Shown: positions 28,976 through 34,261 of the stretch, piece by piece
Layout of the letters: every line of letters starts with the position of its first letter
Position numbering within the stretch: position 1 is the stretch's first letter
From: JBBEDS01 sp040881175
Lineage (GTDB): Bacteria > Patescibacteriota > Minisyncoccia > 2-02-FULL-40-12 > IGHO2-01-FULL-4-A
Direction of reading: 5' to 3'
Length of the DNA: 34,261 nucleotides
NCBI GenBank assembly: GCA_040881175.1
Contig: JBBEDS010000006.1
Coordinates: forward strand, 1-34,261
Notes under the pieces: model-generated
The model's input: the letters and a program-made list of their open reading frames with translations, nothing else
What the model was told of the DNA's origin: nothing
The model's database searches: none
Made by a program: the position numbers and the translations under genes

Positions 28976-29647
28976 ATGTCCAGAGTAAATAAGGTTATCC
29001 GGCATTTAGTTATATCGGATTTTGTTTTGAATTTTGCTTTTGGTCTTTTGGCCCCTATCTTTGCCGTATTCATTTTAGATAGTATTGATGGAGGATCTCT
29101 TACCGTTATCGGATTGGCTACAACCTTCTATTGGATCGCCAGGACAGCAACTACCGTGCCGTTATCAAAATTCATGGACAGAACAGACGGCGAGCGAGAT
29201 GAATTTTGGTTTATGGTAGCAGGCACTATTTTAATGTCCACCGTACCCCTGTTCTATATTTTCGCTTCCTTGCCCTGGCACATTTATCTCATCCAATTCA
29301 TATTTGGCTTGGCCAACTCGATGGCTATTCCTGCCTGGCGCATTCTGTTTACTGACCACATTGACCGTGGCCGCACTGGCTATGAGTGGTCGCTAGAAGA
29401 TATAGCTATCGGGGTATCCGTTGGTATCAGCGCCTATTTGGGTTCAGTCATGGCTACCAAATTTGGTTTCGAGATCATATTCATTATTCTTGCCATTCTT
29501 GGTTATCTAGCCACGATCTTCATACTGCTCCCAATAAAAGATGATGCCGAGACCTTGGCGGAGTTGAGGTCGGCGGGCATGCTGAAAACTATCAAGCAGA
29601 AGCGCAAGAACCCCATTCCGATCCCAAAAGTAGACGGCATGAAGTAA
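28976..29647 (+). CDS. Half-size MFS-like membrane protein
   Basis: 223 aa with six transmembrane helices in the arrangement of the N-terminal half of a major facilitator: FVLNFAFGLLAPIFAVFIL, IGLATTFYWIARTATTVPLSKFMDRTDGER (the helix 2-3 loop with the charged signature of MFS motif A) and PAWRILFTDHIDRGRTGYEWS. Normal MFS proteins have twelve helices and over 380 residues. The stop is followed two bases later by polX, with no remnant of a second half, so the reading is not a simple frameshift. It ends in a 30-residue basic tail (LKTIKQKRKNPIPIPK). It would have to dimerise to form a channel, if it transports anything. Confidence 0.8.
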   Translation: MSRVNKVIRHLVISDFVLNFAFGLLAPIFAVFILDSIDGGSLTVIGLATTFYWIARTATTVPLSKFMDRTDGERDEFWFMVAGTILMSTVPLFYIFASLPWHIYLIQFIFGLANSMAIPAWRILFTDHIDRGRTGYEWSLEDIAIGVSVGISAYLGSVMATKFGFEIIFIILAILGYLATIFILLPIKDDAETLAELRSAGMLKTIKQKRKNPIPIPKVDGMK

Positions 29648-29649
29648 TC

Positions 29650-31365
29650 ATGGCTAGCAATCAGGAACTCGTAAAAATTCTATTGGAAATGGCCGCCCTG
29701 CTTGATATGCAGGACGTCGCCTTTAAGCCGCGTGCATATGAGCATGCGGCTTATTCTATCCAGGTATTAGATCAGGAGGTGGCGGATATGTATGACAAAG
29801 GCGGACTCAAGGCATTGGAGGATATACCGGGCGTTGGTCAGGGCATTGCCGAACGCATTGAGGAATACATTAAGACAGGAAGGATTAAAGATTATGAAAA
29901 GCTAAAAAAGAAATTCCCGGTAGACATAGAAGGCCTGACTGCTATCGAAGGGGTTGGCTCGAAAATGGTTAAGAAGCTGTACCAGGAATTAAAGATTAAA
30001 GACCTGGCATCTCTTGAGGAAGCTGCCAAAGAGGGCAAGCTTCGCAAGATTGAAGGTTTTGGAGAAAAATCAGAACAGAAAATATTGAAAGGCATAGGAT
30101 TTTTAAAGCAGTCTCACGGACGTTTTCTTCTGGGAGAAATTTTACCGACTGTAAGAGAAATGACCGATAAGCTGAGAAAGCTCCCTGAGGTTAAAGAGGC
30201 GGAACCGGCCGGTTCAGTGAGGAGAATGCAGGAGACTATAGGTGATTTGGATATCTTGGTCACATCAAGTGAACCTGAGAAAGTTATGAAGTTTTTCGTT
30301 AAAATGCCAGAGGTGGAAGATGTAATATCTAGAGGAGAAACAAAGACCTCGGTCAGATTAAAGATTGGCATGGATGCAGATCTGCGCGTTGTTGATCCTG
30401 ATTCTTTTGGTGCGGCTCTGCAATATTTTACCGGAGATAAATATCACAACATTGCCGTCAGGGAGATAGCGATCAAGAAGGGCTACAAATTGAATGAGTA
30501 CGGTCTTTTCAAAGGTAAAAAATTAATCGCCTGTAAGACGGAGGAGGAGATATATGAAAAGCTAGGGATGGAGTTGATGCCTCCAGAGGTAAGAACTAAT
30601 AACGGAGAGGTGGAGGCAGCTATCAAAGGCGAGCTTCCTGAGTTTATCGGTTATGGAGATCTTTTAGGAGATCTGCAGGTCCAGACCGATTGGACGGATG
30701 GGGAGAATTCAATAATGGAAATGGCTGAAGCGGCTAAGAAAGAAGGTCTGGAATACATAGTCATTACCGATCACACTAAATCGCTGGCCATGGCCCATGG
30801 TTCTGATGAAAAACGGCTAGAGAAACAAATGGCAGAGATTGATAAGATCCAAAAGAAGATAAGTGGAATAAAGATATTGAAGGGTGCGGAGGTGAATATT
30901 AACAAGGATGGGACTTTGGATATTGATGACAAGACATTAGCTAAGCTGGATGTCGTCGGTGTCGCTATACATTCAGGTTTTAATATGACTGAGGAGGAAA
31001 TGACCAAACGAGTTATCCGCGCCATGGAGAATCCTCACGTAGACATACTTTTTCATCCGACCGGACGTCTTATACAAAAGAGGGAAGCAATCAAGCTGGA
31101 CATTGATAAGGTAATCAAGACAGCAAAAAGAACCAAGACTGTATTAGAGGTGGACGCCTATCCGACTCGCTTAGACCTAAAAGATGAATATATTAGGAAG
31201 GCAGTCGATGCCGGGGTTAAATTATCTATCGATTCCGACGCCCATCATGTCAGTCATTTCAAACTATTAGAATACGGTATTGCCCAGGCCAGGCGCGGTT
31301 GGGCTGAGAAAAAAGATGTTATCAACACCAGAAAGTGGCAGGATATGCTTAAATTATTGAAATAA
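29650..31365 (+). CDS. polX: DNA polymerase/3'-5' exonuclease PolX
   Basis: Family X gap-filling polymerase of base-excision repair fused to a C-terminal PHP domain. 571 aa, normal length. Helix-hairpin-helix segments (IPGVGQGIAERI, IEGVGSKMVKKL) precede the nucleotidyltransferase core with GDLDILV (D199, D201) and DADLRVV (D244), so the polymerase site is intact. The PHP domain begins at about 335. Its opening motif, usually DLHxHT, reads D341-L-Q343-V-Q345-T, so both metal-binding His are Gln, while the later TDH, GAEVNI, HSGF, HPTGR and DSDAHH motifs are kept. Exonuclease activity may be weakened or metal-altered. Second gene of the frr operon. Confidence 0.95.
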   Translation: MASNQELVKILLEMAALLDMQDVAFKPRAYEHAAYSIQVLDQEVADMYDKGGLKALEDIPGVGQGIAERIEEYIKTGRIKDYEKLKKKFPVDIEGLTAIEGVGSKMVKKLYQELKIKDLASLEEAAKEGKLRKIEGFGEKSEQKILKGIGFLKQSHGRFLLGEILPTVREMTDKLRKLPEVKEAEPAGSVRRMQETIGDLDILVTSSEPEKVMKFFVKMPEVEDVISRGETKTSVRLKIGMDADLRVVDPDSFGAALQYFTGDKYHNIAVREIAIKKGYKLNEYGLFKGKKLIACKTEEEIYEKLGMELMPPEVRTNNGEVEAAIKGELPEFIGYGDLLGDLQVQTDWTDGENSIMEMAEAAKKEGLEYIVITDHTKSLAMAHGSDEKRLEKQMAEIDKIQKKISGIKILKGAEVNINKDGTLDIDDKTLAKLDVVGVAIHSGFNMTEEEMTKRVIRAMENPHVDILFHPTGRLIQKREAIKLDIDKVIKTAKRTKTVLEVDAYPTRLDLKDEYIRKAVDAGVKLSIDSDAHHVSHFKLLEYGIAQARRGWAEKKDVINTRKWQDMLKLLK

Positions 31366-31368
31366 CAT

Positions 31369-31629
31369 ATGACCGAATTCCAACAAAAAGTGTATAATGA
31401 GGTTAGTAACATTAAGCGTGGCAGTACGATGACGTATACTGAAGTGGCCAGAGCTATTGGCAACCCTAGAGCCGTAAGGGCGGTGGGCAATGCATTAAAT
31501 AAAAATACTAATCCCGATGTGCCATGCCATCGTGTCATCAGGTCAGATGGCAAGATAGGCGGGTATAACAGAGGGAGCGAAAAAAAGATGGAAATTTTAA
31601 TGAAAGAAGGTGGAATCGGCGAATATTAA
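31369..31629 (+). CDS. O6-alkylguanine-DNA alkyltransferase domain protein (MGMT-like)
   Basis: 86 aa comprising only the DNA-binding/active-site domain of MGMT-type proteins: FQQKVYNEVSNIKRGSTMTYTEVARAIG, then the Arg-finger segment ARAIGNPRAVRAVGNAL and PCHRVI with the acceptor cysteine C53. The Cys is kept, so it is not an alkyltransferase-like (ATL, Trp) variant. The N-terminal domain of Ogt/MGMT is missing, as in many short bacterial paralogues. It likely repairs alkylated guanine or flags such lesions for UvrB-dependent repair. It starts three bases after polX, without an SD. Confidence 0.9.
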   Translation: MTEFQQKVYNEVSNIKRGSTMTYTEVARAIGNPRAVRAVGNALNKNTNPDVPCHRVIRSDGKIGGYNRGSEKKMEILMKEGGIGEY

Positions 31630-31648
31630 TAAAAAGTAAGAGCCGTTT

Positions 31649-32776
31649 ATGACATATAGAATTCTTCTAACCGGTGGTGGCTCTGGTGGGCATTTGTTCC
31701 CGCTGGTGGCCGTAGCCGAGGAGCTTCAAAGACAAGCCGCAAAAAAGGGCGTCGATTTGGATTTACAGTTTTTGGGAGATACTAAATTTACAAAGAGCCT
31801 GCTCGGCAATACCGGCATGAAGTTTAAAGATGTAATGAGCCCCAAGTGGCGCAGGTATGCCAGTATTCAGAATTTTGTAGATATACTTAAAACTCCGGTT
31901 GGATTTTTCCAGGCGCTCTTCTATGTTTGGAAGTACATGCCGGATGCCATTTTCGCAAAAGGTGGCTACGACTCTTTCCTGCCATCAATAGTCGGAAGAC
32001 TGATGATGATCCCCGTAGCAATTCATGAGTCGGACATGGTTCCCGGCAAGGCAAATGTCTATCTATCCAAACTTGCATCCAAGATATTCACATCATTCGA
32101 AGCTTCTAAAAAATATTTTAAAGAAAACAAAGTTGTTCTTACCGGCAATCCTATACGGGACGGCATCTTAACCGGTCCCGACAAAAAAAGCGCTCTTGCG
32201 GGTTTTAGCTTGAGCTCAGAGAAGCCGACCGTGTTGATCACTGGAGCCAGTCAGGGTGCGAAGGTTATTAACGACACCCTTCTTCTCGCTATAGTTGAAC
32301 TGGTAAAAGAATTTCAGGTGGTCCACCAGTCAGGACCCAATAACTATGACGAAGTGAATAAGAAGATACTCGACATAATCAAAGAAGGCGAGGGCAGCTA
32401 CGGCAAAGAGATACAGGAGAACTATCGACTTTATCCGTTATTTAATCTGGACCAGATGGCCATGGCATATTCTGCGGCGGACGTCATTGTATCCAGGGCT
32501 GGTGCTGGATCGATATTTGAGATAGCCGCTGTCGGCAAGCCGGCGGTAGTAATTCCCCTAAAGGGTTCGGCCAACGAGCATCAACTGGAAAATGCCAGAG
32601 AGTTCGCAAAGTTTGGAGCGATTATAGTCGAAGAAGACAACCTAACCCCCCATATTTTTATTAACGAGATAAAGGAGGCATATAAAGGAAGGGAGGAGAG
32701 GTCTGAGAAAATTAAAAAGTTTGCCATAACAGATGCCGCTACTAAGATTGCAGATAATCTGCTAGGTTTCGCTTAA
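31649..32776 (+). CDS. murG: UDP-GlcNAc--lipid I GlcNAc transferase MurG
   Basis: Adds GlcNAc to lipid I to make lipid II on the inner face of the membrane. 375 aa, normal length, GT28 two-domain fold. The N-terminal glycine loop LLTGGGSGGHLFP, the HESDMVPGKAN region and a linker with LTGNPIRDGI are followed by LITGASQGA, AADVIVSRAGAGSIFEIAAVGKPAVVIPL (UDP-GlcNAc site) and NEHQLENAREF. It lies downstream of polX and the MGMT gene and upstream of holB and frr, apart from mraY and ftsW. Confidence 0.96.
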   Translation: MTYRILLTGGGSGGHLFPLVAVAEELQRQAAKKGVDLDLQFLGDTKFTKSLLGNTGMKFKDVMSPKWRRYASIQNFVDILKTPVGFFQALFYVWKYMPDAIFAKGGYDSFLPSIVGRLMMIPVAIHESDMVPGKANVYLSKLASKIFTSFEASKKYFKENKVVLTGNPIRDGILTGPDKKSALAGFSLSSEKPTVLITGASQGAKVINDTLLLAIVELVKEFQVVHQSGPNNYDEVNKKILDIIKEGEGSYGKEIQENYRLYPLFNLDQMAMAYSAADVIVSRAGAGSIFEIAAVGKPAVVIPLKGSANEHQLENAREFAKFGAIIVEEDNLTPHIFINEIKEAYKGREERSEKIKKFAITDAATKIADNLLGFA

Positions 32777-32777
32777 T

Positions 32778-33617
32778 ATGCCCTGGAAAACTATTGGCTT
32801 CGGTAAAATTAAAAGATTCTTTGAGGGCGCTATTGCAGGTAGCCATCTTAATCATGCATATATCTTTTCCGGACAAGATGAGATAGGCAAGAAGACCTTC
32901 GCTCTTGAACTGGCAGAACGGCTAAGCGGAAACAGTCATGACATACTATTCTTAACTCCGGATAACTCAGACAGCGGCCAGTCCATAGCCATTGACGAGG
33001 TACGCAAGCTTAAGAGCTTCATGTCCCTGAGCTCATACGGCGATAAGTACAAAGTCGCTGTTATAGATGAGGCTCACCTGATGACGGTTGAGGCGCAGAA
33101 TGCATTGCTTAAACTCCTGGAGGAGCCCAGTAAGTCATCGATGCTGATCTTAGTCACATCCGTAGCTAACTCATTATTACCGACCATTGCTTCACGATGC
33201 CAAGAGATCAGGTTCTTGCCCCATTCTAAAGAGGAGATCGCTTCCATTCTTGGAGATTCAAAACTGGCTGAAGCTCAGAACAATTTTCTGGCGGAATTTT
33301 CCAACGGCCGAATCGGGCTGATAAAAAGAATCCTAGAAGAAAAAAGCTACGATGAGGTTAGGGAATCCGTCGAGGAGTTGATGAATCTAGTTAAAGTCGA
33401 TCTGAATGAGAGATTTGCTATTGCTCAAAAACTCAGCGATGACAAGAAGGGAGATATCTCCAGGAAGGTAATATATTGGATGCTGTATGCCCGAATGAGG
33501 ATAGGCGAACCTCAGGCTAGGAGAATCTTAAAGAATCTTTTACAACTCCAGGGGATAATCGGTCATCCTCAATTTAACCGCCGTTTGGCATTGGAGAATT
33601 TTGTGTTAACGTTGTAA
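32778..33617 (+). CDS. holB: DNA polymerase III subunit delta' (HolB)
   Basis: Clamp-loader subunit of the replicative polymerase. 279 aa, AAA+ fold. The N terminus has NHAYIFSGQDEIGKKTFALELAERL, where the P-loop is altered (GKKT rather than GKT), as is normal for delta' subunits that do not hydrolyse ATP. Walker-B-like VAVIDEAHLM is followed by AQNALLKLLEEPS and the SRC motif in TIASRCQEIRF, the sensor 1/arginine-finger region. The C-terminal collar domain is short. It starts two bases after murG with no gap. Confidence 0.92.
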   Translation: MPWKTIGFGKIKRFFEGAIAGSHLNHAYIFSGQDEIGKKTFALELAERLSGNSHDILFLTPDNSDSGQSIAIDEVRKLKSFMSLSSYGDKYKVAVIDEAHLMTVEAQNALLKLLEEPSKSSMLILVTSVANSLLPTIASRCQEIRFLPHSKEEIASILGDSKLAEAQNNFLAEFSNGRIGLIKRILEEKSYDEVRESVEELMNLVKVDLNERFAIAQKLSDDKKGDISRKVIYWMLYARMRIGEPQARRILKNLLQLQGIIGHPQFNRRLALENFVLTL

Positions 33618-33619
33618 CC

Positions 33620-34177
33620 ATGACAGTTAAAGATCTGATGAACCAAAAAAAGGAAAGCTTTGAAGGAGCTTTGCATTTCTATAAAGAAGACATTGCCACC
33701 ATCAGAACCGGCAGGGCTACGCCTGCATTAGTTGAAGATATTCTTGTCGATTACTACGGTCAGAAGATGCGCGTGAAAGAATTAGCGTCAATCAGCACTC
33801 CTGAGCCACGAACCGTGGTTATTCAGCCATGGGACAAGGGGGCTGTAGAACCTATCACCGGCGCTATTAGGAAGAGCGACATCGGATTAAGTCCGGTAGT
33901 TGATGGCGAGATCATACGTTTAAATATTCCTCCTTTGACTGAAGAGCGTCGGAAGGAATTCATAAAAGTACTAAAGCAAAAGACCGAAGAAACCAGGGTT
34001 AAAATCAGGCGAATAAGAGAGGAAATATGGGACAAGATCCAGAGAATGGAGAAAGAAGGAGAAATCAGAGAAGACGATAAATTTAAGGGCAAAGAAGACC
34101 TCCAGAAGATGGTGGATGAATATAACAGCAAGATAGAAGAAATGGAGAAAAAAAAGGAGGGAGAACTAATGGTTTAA
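33620..34177 (+). CDS. frr: Ribosome recycling factor
   Basis: Releases ribosomes from mRNA after termination, together with EF-G. 185 aa, exactly the expected size. Key stretches: TIRTGRATPALVEDILVDYYG in domain I, ISTPEPRTVVIQPWDKGAVEPITGAIRKSDIGLSP (hinge and domain II), and IRLNIPPLTEERRKEFIKVLKQK with the C-terminal helix VKIRRIREEIWDKI. Last gene of the operon; no SD. Confidence 0.97.
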   Translation: MTVKDLMNQKKESFEGALHFYKEDIATIRTGRATPALVEDILVDYYGQKMRVKELASISTPEPRTVVIQPWDKGAVEPITGAIRKSDIGLSPVVDGEIIRLNIPPLTEERRKEFIKVLKQKTEETRVKIRRIREEIWDKIQRMEKEGEIREDDKFKGKEDLQKMVDEYNSKIEEMEKKKEGELMV

Positions 34178-34208
34178 TAGCCAAAAAACCAAGCATTTAC
34201 TTGATTTT

Positions 34209-34229
34209 AAGCGGTTTTTGCCGCTTTTT
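34209..34229 (+). terminator. Terminator after frr
   Basis: Stem AAGCGG (34209-34214) with CCGCTT (34221-34226), six-base loop, then five T. It closes the MFS-to-frr operon. Confidence 0.75.
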
Positions 34230-34261
34230 ACTTGCCTACTTAATGGACCCATATCCAAACT

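Noticed and set aside
1..34261. CRISPR arrays, insertion sequences, phage genes, rRNA
   Set aside because: No regularly spaced repeats, transposase or integrase motifs, phage structural genes or rRNA segments were seen on either strand.

Overview
The window looks like a chromosome segment of an uncultivated, genome-reduced bacterium, most likely from the Candidate Phyla Radiation (Patescibacteria). The reasons are dense packing with very short intergenic gaps, trimmed versions of universal enzymes (an aspartyl-tRNA synthetase without its GAD insertion, a MurE-type ligase without its usual N-terminal domain, a six-helix MFS protein), a GYHN-type cupredoxin-like protein, a PolX-PHP polymerase and a dispersed cell-wall gene set. 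The translations read with TGA as a stop, so the standard bacterial code fits. The lineage is an inference from gene content; there is no rRNA in the window.

Layout. 1-834: 3' part of an HD phosphohydrolase, then tRNA-Lys(UUU). 1000-8150: a run of single genes in both orientations, almost all with their own sigma70-like promoter, Shine-Dalgarno (SD) and terminator: a 55-aa membrane protein, murA, a secreted glycosidase-like protein, a secreted HExxH protein, a PQ-loop/SemiSWEET-like protein, a purine nucleoside phosphorylase, a cation/proton antiporter (the exception, apparently leaderless) and a 2-oxoglutarate/Fe(II) oxygenase. 8203-12747: operon aspS, D,D-carboxypeptidase, mraY, ftsW. 12776-15101 (minus): rpsT and uvrB. 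15145-17915: ruvA, femX-like, murE-like. 17968-18804: two orphan small genes. 18883-21896: cupredoxin-like protein, a 94-aa membrane protein, a presenilin/signal-peptide-peptidase-like protease and a beta-CASP nuclease. 21968-24664: a DUF5658-like membrane protein and lon. 24726-27659: mgtC-like, aromatic amino-acid permease-like, O-antigen-ligase-like. 27685-28902: subtilase. 28976-34177: half-MFS, polX, MGMT domain, murG, holB, frr.

How it works together. Peptidoglycan synthesis runs through the window in separate pieces: MurA, the MurE-type ligase, MraY, MurG, FtsW, a FemAB-type aminoacyltransferase and a D,D-carboxypeptidase. A second theme is proteolysis and RNA/protein quality control (Lon, presenilin-like protease, subtilase, beta-CASP nuclease). 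A third is DNA repair (UvrB, RuvA, PolX, MGMT).

Two modes of translation initiation are visible. Most core operons start with a -10 box only 5-11 bases upstream of the ATG and no SD, implying leaderless or nearly leaderless mRNAs. Most single accessory genes have a 5' leader with a recognisable SD. The most interesting single locus is the bacterial presenilin-type intramembrane aspartyl protease in the 18883-21896 operon.
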